This document shows positions 50,240 to 59,289 of a stretch of 64,000 bases of DNA, in pieces (positions within the stretch are counted from its first letter, which is position 1; each line of letters opens with the position of its first letter). The stretch spans positions 82,258-146,257 of the forward strand of contig JAPOTR010000012.1 of assembly GCA_026709085.1 (NCBI GenBank), in the 5' to 3' direction. A program made the position numbers and the translations under genes. The notes under the pieces are model-generated. The model had not been told where the DNA came from, did not search any database, and saw only the letters and a list, made by a program, of their open reading frames with translations. Source of the stretch: Cyanobacteria bacterium MAG CAR3_bin_5. GTDB lineage: Bacteria; Cyanobacteriota; Cyanobacteriia; PCC-6307; Cyanobiaceae.

Positions 50240-51740
50240 ATGCCGCTACCTCCATTGTCTTCTCAATGCCTGGAACTTTCAGTTCGCCAGAAATGAGCCT
50301 GGGAAGTAAGCTGTCTCGTAGTGAGGTCAGAACCTTACTCTCATTGACAGAAAGCGAAATCCTTCCATCAATTGAAGCAACAATGTCATTAAACGCTTTG
50401 GAAATTGCCAGTTCACATTTTAGGACTTTAAGAGAGGCCAGATCTTTTTTATTTATTGCTCCAAAGACAGTTCCTTCCGAATTATATGATTGAAGCATCT
50501 CCTGAAGCGAGTCCATTAGGTAGTAAGCGTAAGAATTGAGTCCGTCGATTGACTGCAATGCTGCCACTCCTCTACCTATACAACAAATCTGATCTGCCAC
50601 ATTGAGCGAACCAACTGGTGCTCTGACACTCATTAACGTTGTCATCGGTTGTGCTACTCTGCTTGGTTCTGAGCAGAAGACTCTTTTTCTCGGATGGCGA
50701 AATTGAAAATCGCTTCTACCTTGGTAAAAGGGCAACCCTTCGCCGGCCTGGTTGTAGGTAGATCCTGGAGGTGACTGTCCCATTGTGATCTCCATGATTT
50801 TACCCAGCGTAGCAACCCCCCACCCCCTCGGAATCTCCCCCAACTCCGAATCCTCAAACGAATCCGGGAACAAGGCGCTGATCTCGTCCGGCAAGCCGGT
50901 GGACCGCCCTTCCGCCTTCGCCCGCACGGGATCAAAATCCACAAACCAGGACTTGAACAACGTCTTGGCCATGGCCTCCAGCGTCTCGTTCATCTGGCGG
51001 TTGAGTTCGATTTTGTCATCGATGGTGCTGAGGACGTGGGCGATGGCTTTTTGCTCGGGAAGCGGTGGAAGTAAAACGGATAGGGAGTAGAAAGACTCTT
51101 TTGATGTCGAAGGAATTGCTGAACCACTGTCCAGAGAATTTATATCTTCGTTTAGCAATTGATAATACGCCCACTTCGTGTCTACCTCTTCAGAATGATT
51201 TAACCAGTAGGCGGTGTCAATGACGTAAAATGGTTTGTTGGAATAATGAACACCTCTGTAGGCACCTTTTCTGCCAACTATGATGCCTGGCCTATTGCAC
51301 AGGTACTTGTCACAGGTCCCAACAGCACCATTAGTTCCGTAGACAGGGAACTTCCCTGTGTTATTTTTGTAGTCTCTGAGTCCCTTGCCATATTCAAGAG
51401 TAGAAATCTGCCCCCAAGAAGTTGTTTTCCATTCAGCACCCCTTCTATACCACTCCACCCCATGGCTATGGATGTGGTCCACCAGGGCGGGGTTGTCAAT
51501 GGTGCTGTACAGCACAAGGTCCACCGACTGGGCCATGGGCAGTTCCTCACAGGCGGCGGCCAGTTTGGCTTGATCCGTCAAGGTCAGTTGACGGCCGAAC
51601 AGGGCAATGTCCACGTCCGAGGTGACGGTGTTGGCGCCCATGGCCCGGGAGCCGAACAGCACCGCTTTCTCCACCCGATGGTTGGCGGCCAGGGTGGCGA
51701 TGATGGCGGCGCGGTGGTGGGCTTTGAGGCCGTCGCTCAT
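50238..51740 (-). CDS. hsdS: MntA-type nucleotidyltransferase fused to type I specificity subunit HsdS
   Basis: 500 residues in one frame. Residues 1-96 are a minimal nucleotidyltransferase: GSRAMGANTVTSDVD satisfies GS-x10-DxD, and SVDLVLYSTIDNPALVDHIH completes the fold. From about residue 104 (EWKTTSWGQISTLEYGKGL) the sequence is a complete HsdS: target-recognition domain 1, the conserved helix LPPLPEQKAIAHVLSTIDDKI, a spacer with LFKSWFVDFDPVRAK, domain 2 (GWGVATLGKIMEITMGQSPPG) and a final helix. The HepT gene overlaps its start by four bases. MntA antitoxins modify HepT; HsdS directs HsdM/HsdR to DNA. Confidence 0.88.
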   Translation of the reverse strand: MSDGLKAHHRAAIIATLAANHRVEKAVLFGSRAMGANTVTSDVDIALFGRQLTLTDQAKLAAACEELPMAQSVDLVLYSTIDNPALVDHIHSHGVEWYRRGAEWKTTSWGQISTLEYGKGLRDYKNNTGKFPVYGTNGAVGTCDKYLCNRPGIIVGRKGAYRGVHYSNKPFYVIDTAYWLNHSEEVDTKWAYYQLLNEDINSLDSGSAIPSTSKESFYSLSVLLPPLPEQKAIAHVLSTIDDKIELNRQMNETLEAMAKTLFKSWFVDFDPVRAKAEGRSTGLPDEISALFPDSFEDSELGEIPRGWGVATLGKIMEITMGQSPPGSTYNQAGEGLPFYQGRSDFQFRHPRKRVFCSEPSRVAQPMTTLMSVRAPVGSLNVADQICCIGRGVAALQSIDGLNSYAYYLMDSLQEMLQSYNSEGTVFGAINKKDLASLKVLKCELAISKAFNDIVASIDGRISLSVNESKVLTSLRDSLLPRLISGELKVPGIEKTMEVAA

Positions 51741-52150
51741 GCTTGGCGGTGGGCTTGCAGGGTGGCGTGCAGTCTTGCAAGGGCTGGATGGTAGCAGGTT
51801 GTGATCAGGGTTTCCGCTTCCTGGGCCAACTCTTTCCGGTAGGCGTGGCGCAGCAGGTTTCTCTTGCCCAGGGCATCCAGCAGGGTTTCACAATCTTTCT
51901 CGTCCAGGTATTCCGCCACAAGGCCTTGCCGGATCGCGGCCCGTGGCGTACTCACGTTGTAACCCTCATAAAAGAGCAGGTCTTTAAGGGTTTTCCAGGC
52001 CAGTTCAAAGGTAAATTCAAACGTCTGGATCAGACCGCTGCGCTCAAGGTCGGTGTAGCCCGGCTGGTTGCAGGCAGCGCTGAGTTGGGCCAGGGCATGG
52101 CTGAAGTTGTCCAGCCGTTGCCGCCAGCGCATCTCGTCGGCATTGCTCAT
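51737..52150 (-). CDS. HepT-like HEPN protein (nucleotidyltransferase substrate-binding type)
   Basis: 137 residues, all helical, from ATG 52150. The HEPN catalytic motif R-x4-H-x-Y is complete in RNLLRHAY (R97, H102, Y104), and the substrate-binding-family helix FTFELAWKTLKDLL is typical. HepT toxins are RNases that the paired MntA enzyme inactivates by adding AMP to the tyrosine of this motif. Its stop overlaps the start of the MntA-HsdS gene (ATGA), so the cognate antitoxin would be the fused domain. Confidence 0.82.
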   Translation of the reverse strand: MSNADEMRWRQRLDNFSHALAQLSAACNQPGYTDLERSGLIQTFEFTFELAWKTLKDLLFYEGYNVSTPRAAIRQGLVAEYLDEKDCETLLDALGKRNLLRHAYRKELAQEAETLITTCYHPALARLHATLQAHRQA

Positions 52151-52435
52151 GGTGCGGGCCGCACTCCTCAAGCCAGCTTACCCGGTCTTGAGGCCGTGAG
52201 CCTGGCCCGATTGCCGGGGGTTTCCCAGGCCCCCGGAGACCTTGGCGGCCCAAGGAGTTTTGCTGTGGCGGGTGGCGCTGGTTTCTGGAGCTTGCTTGTT
52301 GCCGCCGGACGACACAGGCGCCACCCTCAATCCCCTGGCCACCCATTGATGACCGATGCCATACTTCACCATGGGGAACCATCCCGCCGCGGGACCCTCG
52401 CCACTCCCCAAATGGCCATGGCCGTTTCTCCATCC

Positions 52436-52570
52436 GTGCTTGCAGGCTGGATGCAGCCCGGTGCTGCGCTGATCACCGTCTTTGGGTTGGCTGGCTTCCT
52501 GTGGGTTGAGATGCGGAGCGTAAGAGCGGAAATCAAGGCGGACTCCAGGCCGGCGAAGCCAGGCAGAACA
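52436..52570 (+). pseudogene. Remnant of membrane-anchor/coiled-coil gene
   Basis: The frame reads GAALITVFGLAGFLWVEMRS then VRAEIKAD, nearly identical at base level to 25911-25975. It runs into the end of the broken fic gene on the other strand at about 52560, with no coiled coil left. No complete gene. The remainder of 52151-52435 shows no gene. Confidence 0.5.
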
Positions 52571-53024
52571 AGTAGGCATCCCGGTGTGTTTCCAGGTGGG
52601 CGCTCATGTAAAAGACGGGCGCCCGGATGAGTTCTGCTTGCCACAGGAATAAGGGCGCCAACCTGCGCCCCAGGCGGCCGTTGCCGTCCAGGAAGGGATG
52701 CAGGGCCTCAAACTCGGCGTGCAGGATGGCCAGTTGCGCCAGCCGGTCAGGGGCTTCACTGTGAATGTAGCGCTCCCATGCGGCCATGGCCTGGGGGAAT
52801 TGATCCGCTGCAATTAGGTACAAACCTGGCCTCCTCACGGTCACAGCCGGGCGGTCCGATCCAGTTGGGAATGCGCCGATACGCGCCGGCGACTTGTTGG
52901 CGCCCCGCACCCCCCGCATCAAGACTTTATGGGCCGCTTTCAGCACCCGCTGACAGAGCGGCAACGCACCCCCACCGGTGAGCATCTTTTCCGCCTGGCC
53001 CGTGGCGGCGCGGTAGTTGAGCAC
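52533..53024 (-). pseudogene. Truncated and frameshifted Fic family gene
   Basis: The Fic core HPFLDGNGRLGRRLAPLFLW (HPFxxGNGRxGR) and the upstream LAILHAEFEAL are intact. Before it, the family's YRRIPNWIGPPG stretch is found only in another frame around 52850-52870, and the frame shifts back after RFVP near 52815. The N-terminal domain and the C-terminal 100 or so residues are missing; the end (CLASPAW) runs into the anchor remnant. Not functional as read. Confidence 0.65.
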
Positions 53025-53039
53025 TTCGTGGAGATGGGC

Positions 53040-53432
53040 TCAGGACCGGGAGACCCGGAGGCTCTCCACCACCCGGTCCAGCTTGTCCCCCAGACCCTTG
53101 AGTTCATCCTTGACCATCCGGACTTCCCCCTTGACCTCTGACAGAGCCTCCCGCTGCCTGGCTTCGCTGGCTTTGATTTCCTCCCGTTGCCTGGCCTCGC
53201 TGGCCCTCATCTCCTCCCGCAGCTTGGCCGTCTCCTCCCGCTGCCTGGCTTCGCCGGCTTTCATCTCCTCCCGCAGCCTGGTTTCACTGTCCCTGATTTT
53301 GCTTTTCAGGAATTGGCAGGTGGCCAGTAACAACCCGCCAAAGGCCACCACCAGCCCCCCGAAGGGGATGAGCATCTCCGGCTGAAGCCACGCTGTTGTC
53401 AGCACGACGGGATGAAGGGTTGGCAACGTCAT
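53040..53432 (-). CDS. Small membrane-anchored coiled-coil protein
   Basis: 130 residues: one membrane helix (MLIPFGGLVVAFGGLLLATC) and a coiled coil of about 85 residues with near repeats (ARQREE-x(2)-K/R units: GEARQREETAKLREEMRA, SEARQREEIKASEARQRE). No catalytic motif. It looks like the intact form of the type seen in remnants at 25801 and 52436. It sits between hsdM and fic on the same strand. Function unknown; such small anchors are common in this lineage. Confidence 0.6.
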   Translation of the reverse strand: MTLPTLHPVVLTTAWLQPEMLIPFGGLVVAFGGLLLATCQFLKSKIRDSETRLREEMKAGEARQREETAKLREEMRASEARQREEIKASEARQREALSEVKGEVRMVKDELKGLGDKLDRVVESLRVSRS

Positions 53433-53504
53433 GGTGAAATCCTACTCGGACCTGTGGACAGGGGAGCCATGGGCATGACGGCTCCTCCTGGCCACAGGAT
53501 TCCC

Positions 53505-55376
53505 TCACCTGTTCTCCCCAAACCCCAGCTTGTCCAGGTTGGCGGCAACGACGGCGTCCAGCCGGGCGGCTTCGCTCTGCTGTTCACGAAGCCGGGTCAC
53601 CAGCCGCTCCATCCTGATGGTAAACGGTTCCTGCTCCTCGTGTCGGTGGGCGGCGCCCACATACCGGCCAGGGGTGAGCACAAAGCCGTTCTTCTCGATT
53701 TCCGCCACGGTGGCGCTATAGCAGAATCCGGGGACATTTTTATAGCCTTGCGCCGTCTCGCCGTTACCGCGCCAGGCGTGGACGGTGTTGGCGATTCTGG
53801 CGATGTCCTCATCGGTGAGGATGCGATTGACCCGGGTGGCCATGGTTCCAAGCTGGCGGGCGTCAATAAACAAGGTTTCACCTCGTCTATACCGACCCCG
53901 GCGGGTCTTGTCGTTGGTGAGGAACCAGAGGCAGACAGGAATGGACGTGCTCAGGAACAACTGCCCCGGCAGCGCCACCATCACCTCAACCACGTCTCCC
54001 CGCACCATGGCCTCACGGATTTTCCCTTCGCCACTGGTGTTGGAACTCATGGAGCCGTTGGCCAGCACCACCCCCGCTTCACCACCGGGTCGCAGTTTCC
54101 AGAGGATGTGCTGCAACCAGGCGGTATTGGCGTTGCCCACCGGTGGCTGCCCATACACCCAGCGCGGATCGTTGTCGTATCTCTCCCCACCCCAGTCGGA
54201 AACATTGAACGGGGGATTGGCGAGGATGGTGTCGAACTTGCGATCAGGGTGTTGATCGCGGGCAAAGGTATCAGCCGGTTCCTGCCCCAAATCAGCCGCA
54301 AACCCGCGAATCGCCAAGTTCATTGCCGCCAGCCGCCAAGTGGTGGGGTTGCTTTCCTGTCCGTAGATGGAGATGTCGTCACGGCGGCCGCCGTGACGCT
54401 CCACGAACCGTTCGCTTTGCACGAACATTCCCCCTGAACCGCAGCAGGGGTCATAGACCCGCCCCTTGTGGGGCGCCAACACGGCCACCAGGGTTTGCAC
54501 CACGTGGGCAGGGGTGTAGAACTGGCCCCCTTTCTTGCCTTCGGCGCTGGCGAATTGCCCCAGGAAATACTCGTAGACCTCCCCCAGAACGTCGCCTGAC
54601 CGCTGCCCCTGGCCGAACCCGATGGTGGAGATGAGGTCCACCAGCGCCCCCATTCGCCCCGGTTCCAGTCGGGCGGCGCCAAAACGCTTGTCCAGCTTCT
54701 CCCGCAACGGGGGATTCTCGTCCTCGATGGCAACCAGCGCCTGGTCGATCAGTTGCCCGATGTGGGGTTGCTTTGCCGATGCCCTCAGTTTCTCCCAGCG
54801 GGCATCGGCAGGCACCCAGAACACGTTCCCCTGGGTGTAGTAGTCCCGATCTTCCAGTGCCGCCCGGTGGTCCGCCGGGTCATCCCCCAGGTAATAGTCG
54901 GACTGCGGGTTTGCCACCATCTTCAGCACCCTCTGCCGGTGCTCCACGAAGGTGTCGGAGATGTATTTGAGGAAGATCAAGCCCAGAACCAGATGCTTGT
55001 ATTCGGCAGCGTCCATCTGGTCGCGGAGTTTATCGGCACTGGCCCAGAGCACTGCCTTGAAGTCCTTGGCGGGGGCCTCTTTGTTGACCCGGCGACGACC
55101 GCCAGGGGCAGGGGCGGCCGGCGCCTGGTGGCGACCGCCCCCTTCGATATCCTCCCCCAGGGCAATGGCGCCCCCGCGCCCCTTCCCTTTCCTGACCAGA
55201 CCCAACGCCAGGGCCTTGTCCCTGGTGCGCCGGTACTCCGCCTCACTGACCGGACGCTCTGCGACCCGGGCCAGCGCCTCCCGAGCAGCACGGTTGCCCA
55301 TGGGGCCGCCATCAGGGGGAAGCACCTCCAGCAGCAGGTCTCCCAGTTCGGTGGCCAGTTCGGTGGCGTCGGTCAT
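53505..55376 (-). CDS. hsdM: Type I restriction-modification system M subunit
   Basis: 623 residues. HsdM N-domain ([24 protein letters not shown]), then methylase motif [13 protein letters not shown], motif [16 protein letters not shown] (NPPF) and the target region ([24 protein letters not shown]). The first 100 residues ([19 protein letters not shown]) are an extra winged-helix-like stretch with a basic linker. The start overlaps the sufE stop by four bases, the reverse of a usual core-to-island gap. Partner genes: hsdS 1.8 kb away, hsdR 21 kb away. Confidence 0.95.
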   Translation of the reverse strand: MTDATELATELGDLLLEVLPPDGGPMGNRAAREALARVAERPVSEAEYRRTRDKALALGLVRKGKGRGGAIALGEDIEGGGRHQAPAAPAPGGRRRVNKEAPAKDFKAVLWASADKLRDQMDAAEYKHLVLGLIFLKYISDTFVEHRQRVLKMVANPQSDYYLGDDPADHRAALEDRDYYTQGNVFWVPADARWEKLRASAKQPHIGQLIDQALVAIEDENPPLREKLDKRFGAARLEPGRMGALVDLISTIGFGQGQRSGDVLGEVYEYFLGQFASAEGKKGGQFYTPAHVVQTLVAVLAPHKGRVYDPCCGSGGMFVQSERFVERHGGRRDDISIYGQESNPTTWRLAAMNLAIRGFAADLGQEPADTFARDQHPDRKFDTILANPPFNVSDWGGERYDNDPRWVYGQPPVGNANTAWLQHILWKLRPGGEAGVVLANGSMSSNTSGEGKIREAMVRGDVVEVMVALPGQLFLSTSIPVCLWFLTNDKTRRGRYRRGETLFIDARQLGTMATRVNRILTDEDIARIANTVHAWRGNGETAQGYKNVPGFCYSATVAEIEKNGFVLTPGRYVGAAHRHEEQEPFTIRMERLVTRLREQQSEAARLDAVVAANLDKLGFGENR

Positions 55377-55837
55377 GGGGTGCTGGACGGATCCTTGGCA
55401 GCCGGGCCTGGAGGGGGCGCAGCGGCCAACTGCCCGGCCTGGGCTTGCATGGTCTTGAAGATATTGAGGAAGCCGTTGGCGCGGGAGGGGGTGAGGCTGG
55501 CCTGAAGGCCGGTTTCCTTGATGAACGCCGGGCTCATGGCCACCAGCACCTGAGGCTCCAGACCCTCCGTACCCTCAATCAACAGGGCCAACAACCCTTT
55601 GGTGATCTGGGCGTCGGAATCTCCCCGCCAGTGAAGCTTGCCCTCCTGGAGAGTGCCCCGCACGTACACCTGGGAGATGCAGCCCCGCACACGGTGCTCG
55701 TCACGGAAGAGGCCGGGCTCCGCCACCGGCAGCTTCCGGGCCAGCCAGAGCACGTAGGCGTAGCGGCGCTTGGGATCGGAAGCTCCCGCCAGGCGCTCCA
55801 CCATTTGATCCAGCGTCCTGCTGCCGGTTGCCGCCAT
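55373..55837 (-). CDS. sufE: Fe-S cluster sulfur acceptor SufE
   Basis: 154 residues from ATG 55837. It has the SufE pattern: [15 protein letters not shown], then the active-site cysteine in [12 protein letters not shown], and [13 protein letters not shown]. SufE takes sulfur from SufS for cluster assembly. The last 25 residues ([17 protein letters not shown]) are a proline/alanine tail whose end overlaps hsdM, so the tail may be a by-product of the island junction. Confidence 0.92.
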   Translation of the reverse strand: MAATGSRTLDQMVERLAGASDPKRRYAYVLWLARKLPVAEPGLFRDEHRVRGCISQVYVRGTLQEGKLHWRGDSDAQITKGLLALLIEGTEGLEPQVLVAMSPAFIKETGLQASLTPSRANGFLNIFKTMQAQAGQLAAAPPPGPAAKDPSSTP

Positions 55838-55878
55838 AGCACCCCTGTGGATCAGAGCAGTGGTGGTCAGGGAAAAGC

Positions 55879-56067
55879 TCAGATATGACGACCGTCCTGG
55901 CGCCCCTTCTGCACCATGTTCACCATGGAGCTCACCATCATGGCCAGGGCGGGGTGACTGGCCCGGGTCAGATTGCGTTCTTCCTGAAGCACCTTTGCGG
56001 GAAAGAGATGCCGGCCTGCATCCGCAGCAGCGCCCTCCTGGGAGACCTTCCGTGATACCTGCGCCAT
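55879..56067 (-). CDS. Small hypothetical protein
   Basis: 62 residues, basic and helical (SRKVSQEGAAADAGRHLFPA, then LQEERNLTRASHPALAMM and SSMVNMVQKGRQDGRHI). It lies 41 bases before sufE on the same strand. The composition and placement suggest a real small gene. No function known. Confidence 0.55.
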   Translation of the reverse strand: MAQVSRKVSQEGAAADAGRHLFPAKVLQEERNLTRASHPALAMMVSSMVNMVQKGRQDGRHI

Positions 56068-56159
56068 TGGTGCGGGGAATGCTCAATGCTCAATTCATTG
56101 TGACCCAGGGGGGAACGGGAGCGTGGCCTTTTTTAAGGTTCACTGCAACATTGCAGGAT

Positions 56160-56747
56160 TCAGGTGGGCGCCACTGGTGGATGCCGCCACCAATGCACCC
56201 CCGCTTCCGTGAGTTGGCCGTGGAGGGGGCGATCCCAGGAATCCACCGGGAAGGGGACAGCGGCGCAGCAGGAGAAGCACACCCCCAGGTTGGGGCGCCG
56301 GGCCCAGGCGGGCCGGCTCAGCAGGCGGTCATACCAGCCCCCTCCGTAGCCCAGCCGGAACCCGTCCGGGTCCATGGCCACCGCCGGAATCAGCAGCAGG
56401 GCAACGGCATCGGGGGCCACCGCCGGGGCGGGTTCCGGTGGCGCCGGCACACCACAGTCATCCGGCGCCAGGGGGTCTCCCCAGCTCCAGCGCCGCAGGC
56501 GCAACCGACCCTGACGGACCGCAGGCAAGGCCATGGCAACCTTCCCCTGCAGGTGGCGCGCCAAATCCGGCTCGGCAGCCAGGGCAACATAGCCGGCCAC
56601 CAGTCCGTCGGTGTCCAGTTGGGGCAACACCTGCTCCAGCAGGTGGGCGGCCATGGCCCGGCCCTGCTGCTGCCGTTGCCCATGGGTCAGGCTGCGACGC
56701 CGCCGGAGCAACAGACGGCGCCACTCACTCTTGCTGTCGGTCGTCAT
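56160..56747 (-). CDS. 5-formyltetrahydrofolate cyclo-ligase
   Basis: 195 residues from ATG 56747. The start is basic and ATP-binding (SEWRRLLLRRRRSLTHGQRQ), followed by the family signature RLGYGGGWYDRLL, which binds ATP and formyl-folate. It makes methenyl-THF from 5-formyl-THF. It overlaps the end of ruvC by 23 bases, so it is translated in a coupled way. Confidence 0.9.
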   Translation of the reverse strand: MTTDSKSEWRRLLLRRRRSLTHGQRQQQGRAMAAHLLEQVLPQLDTDGLVAGYVALAAEPDLARHLQGKVAMALPAVRQGRLRLRRWSWGDPLAPDDCGVPAPPEPAPAVAPDAVALLLIPAVAMDPDGFRLGYGGGWYDRLLSRPAWARRPNLGVCFSCCAAVPFPVDSWDRPLHGQLTEAGVHWWRHPPVAPT

Positions 56748-57210
56748 GGAACTGGTGGAACTTGGCGGTGAGGGCCACGGCGATGGCATCGGCCGCATCA
56801 TCGGGCCGGGGCGGATGCTCCAGGCGCAACGCCCGCATCACCGCGTTCAGCACCTGATTCTTATCGGCGCGGCCATCGCCGGTGAGGGTGCGTTTGATCT
56901 GGGTGGGGGCATATTCCAGGGTGGGCACCCGCAGACGGGCCATGGTCATGAGCACCACACCCCGGGCCTGCACCACGGCAATGGTGTTGCTGGAGCGGTA
57001 GAAGAAAAACTTCTCCACCGCCGCAATCCCGGGACGGTGATGCCGCACCAACTGGCGCAGATCCCGGGCAATTTCCACCAGGCGCTCCCCCAGGTTGGGG
57101 CCGGGCCGGGTGCGGATGACGCCACAGGCCAGCAGGGCCATGGGATCGGCAGTGTCCACCACCCCATAGCCCACCTGCGCCAAACCGGGATCAATGCCCA
57201 GAACCTTCAC
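56725..57210 (-). CDS. ruvC: Holliday junction endonuclease RuvC
   Basis: 161 residues. Catalytic acids: D7 in GIDPGLAQVGYG, E in AAVEKFFFYR, and DD in PPRPDDAADAIAVAL. QIKRTLTGDGRADKNQV is the usual RuvC helix region. It resolves recombination junctions. Spaced 11 bases from chlI and overlapping the cyclo-ligase, it is the middle of a chlI-ruvC-cyclo-ligase unit. Confidence 0.95.
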   Translation of the reverse strand: MKVLGIDPGLAQVGYGVVDTADPMALLACGVIRTRPGPNLGERLVEIARDLRQLVRHHRPGIAAVEKFFFYRSSNTIAVVQARGVVLMTMARLRVPTLEYAPTQIKRTLTGDGRADKNQVLNAVMRALRLEHPPRPDDAADAIAVALTAKFHQFHDDRQQE

Positions 57211-57221
57211 CGTGCAGCACC

Positions 57222-58304
57222 TCAGGCGAGGGCCAGTTGGAACGGTTCAGGGGTCTCCGGTTCAGCCCGCTGAAACACCTTGCAAAAGGCCTTGACGACC
57301 CGATTACCGGAATCCACGGTCTCCATGGGGTCTTTGCGGAGGCGGTGGCGGAGGCAGCAGCAGACCACCCGCGCCACGTCCTCTTCCTCCACGTGGTCAC
57401 GGCCCGCCAGGGCCGCCAGGGCCCGGGCGGCGCGGTTGCTCACAATGTCCCCCCGCAGACCGTCCACGTCCAGTTCACCGCACACCTGGGAGATGGCCAG
57501 GCGCAAATCCTCGTCCAGTTGCACCTGCTCCAGGCGGTCACGGGCCTGGCCGATGCGCTCCTGCAGGGCCTGTTGCCGGCTCTGCTGGTCCTGGCAGAAG
57601 CCCTGGGGATCGCCATCAAAACGGCTGCGTTGCTCCACGATCTGGACCCGCAATGCCGCCTCCCGCACCGTGCGCACATCCACACTCAACCCGAAACGAT
57701 CCAGAAGCTGGGGGCGCAGCTCACCCTCTTCCGGGTTGCCGGAGCCCACCAGCACAAACCGGGCCGGGTGGCGCACGGACACCCCTTCCCGCTCCACGGT
57801 GTTCCAGCCCGATGCAGCCGCATCCAGCAGCACGTCCACCAGGTGGTCGTCCAGCAGGTTCACCTCGTCCACGTAGAGGATGCCCCGGTTCACCCGGGCC
57901 AGCAGGCCCGGCTCAAAGGCCCGCACCCCCCGGCTCAGGGCCTGTTCAATGTCGATGGCGCCGCAGAGACGGTCTTCCGTAGCCCCCAACGGCAGGTCCA
58001 CCATGGGCACCTGCCGTTGCTCGGTGGGGAGGGCTTCCCCCTGCTCCAGCCGTTGCAGCACCTCGGCGCTCATCAGGTCCGGGTCCTGAGGGCTGCTGTT
58101 GTAGGGATCACCGGCCACCACGGCAATCTCCGGCAGCAGGGCCGCCAGGGCGCGGATGGCGGTGGATTTGCCCGTGCCCCGATCCCCCATGATCATCACC
58201 CCGCCAATGCGGGGATCCACCACGTTGAGGAGCAGGGCCAGTTTCATCTCCTCCTGCCCCACGATGGCGCTGAAGGGGAAGATGGGTCGCCGGGTGTCGC
58301 TCAC
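57222..58304 (-). CDS. chlI: Magnesium chelatase ATPase subunit I
   Basis: 360 residues of the AAA+ family. Walker A is MGDRGTGKSTAIRAL, Walker B is GILYVDEVNLLDDHL, sensor regions LVGSGNPEEGELRPQLLDRFGL, and the C-terminal lid. ChlI works with ChlD and ChlH to insert Mg into protoporphyrin in chlorophyll synthesis, so the organism is a phototroph. The start at 58304 gives the normal length. Confidence 0.96.
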   Translation of the reverse strand: MSDTRRPIFPFSAIVGQEEMKLALLLNVVDPRIGGVMIMGDRGTGKSTAIRALAALLPEIAVVAGDPYNSSPQDPDLMSAEVLQRLEQGEALPTEQRQVPMVDLPLGATEDRLCGAIDIEQALSRGVRAFEPGLLARVNRGILYVDEVNLLDDHLVDVLLDAAASGWNTVEREGVSVRHPARFVLVGSGNPEEGELRPQLLDRFGLSVDVRTVREAALRVQIVEQRSRFDGDPQGFCQDQQSRQQALQERIGQARDRLEQVQLDEDLRLAISQVCGELDVDGLRGDIVSNRAARALAALAGRDHVEEEDVARVVCCCLRHRLRKDPMETVDSGNRVVKAFCKVFQRAEPETPEPFQLALA

Positions 58305-58391
58305 GGGCCTCTGACGCTGCGGTGATCCTGGATTCTTTCACAGGGCCTTCTCCCCTCGTCCTGTGGGTTCTGGCCTTTGTTCCCCTCTGCC

Positions 58392-59210
58392 TCAGCCAAA
58401 GGCTTTGCGGAGGACACGTTCGTAAACTCCGTCCCCGAACCACTTGCGAATCAGGAGCAACGGGTGGGCCATGGCCCCCTTCACGTAACGGCGGCGAGGC
58501 TTGGCGGCGGTGGCGGCTTCCACAAACACCTGGGCCAGCACCTTCGCCTCGGTGCCGCGATCCTGGGCGCCCGGGACCGACATGGCCTTGATGAAGGCAT
58601 CCAGTTGGGTCTTGTAGGAGGTATCTCCGTAGTACTTGCCCAGGCCGGTTCCCAGAACCTGCCCGAACTCCGTCTTGATGATGCCGGGTTCGATGAGGAC
58701 AACCTGGATATTGTGGGGCGCCGTCTCGATGCGGAGACAGTCGGACCATCCCTCAAGCGCATGCTTGGTGGCGTGATACCAAGCGCCGAAGGGGGTGAAG
58801 ATTTTTCCACCCATGGAGGAGACGTTCACGATCCTTCCGGATCCCTGGCTGCGCATGGGGGGCAGAACCAGTTGGGTGAGGTGGGCAAGGCCGAAAAGAT
58901 TCACCTCGAACTGGTATCTGGCATCCTCCAGAGGGATGTCCTCAACCGGCCCGTACAGCCCGAAACCCGCGTTGTTGATCAGGACGTCAATGCGTCCCCC
59001 GGTCTCCAGGATCCGGCCTACGGCCTGCTGGTTGTCTTTGGCGTCGGTGACGTCCATCCGGACGGGGACAATGCCGTGGGCGGTCAAGTCCTCCATGCGG
59101 TCGATGCGGCGGGCGCCGGCATACACGGTGTGGCCTCTCCGGGCCAGGAGGATGGCGGCCTCCCGCCCCATGCCGGACGATGCTCCGGTGACCAGGATCA
59201 CCTTACTCAT
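58392..59210 (-). CDS. Short-chain dehydrogenase/reductase (SDR)
   Basis: 272 residues, classical SDR. The cofactor motif is TGASSGMG, NNAG in VLINNAGFGLYG, and the catalytic triad S (VNVSSMGGK) with YHATK (Y-x3-K). Substrate unknown. Single gene, 87 bases from chlI. Confidence 0.9.
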   Translation of the reverse strand: MSKVILVTGASSGMGREAAILLARRGHTVYAGARRIDRMEDLTAHGIVPVRMDVTDAKDNQQAVGRILETGGRIDVLINNAGFGLYGPVEDIPLEDARYQFEVNLFGLAHLTQLVLPPMRSQGSGRIVNVSSMGGKIFTPFGAWYHATKHALEGWSDCLRIETAPHNIQVVLIEPGIIKTEFGQVLGTGLGKYYGDTSYKTQLDAFIKAMSVPGAQDRGTEAKVLAQVFVEAATAAKPRRRYVKGAMAHPLLLIRKWFGDGVYERVLRKAFG

Positions 59211-59289
59211 GGGATTGTTGCCGCATTGATGAGAGAGTGGAGGTCATCCTAGGCTCAGGACCCGTACATTGCGGCAAGGGCTCCATAAC

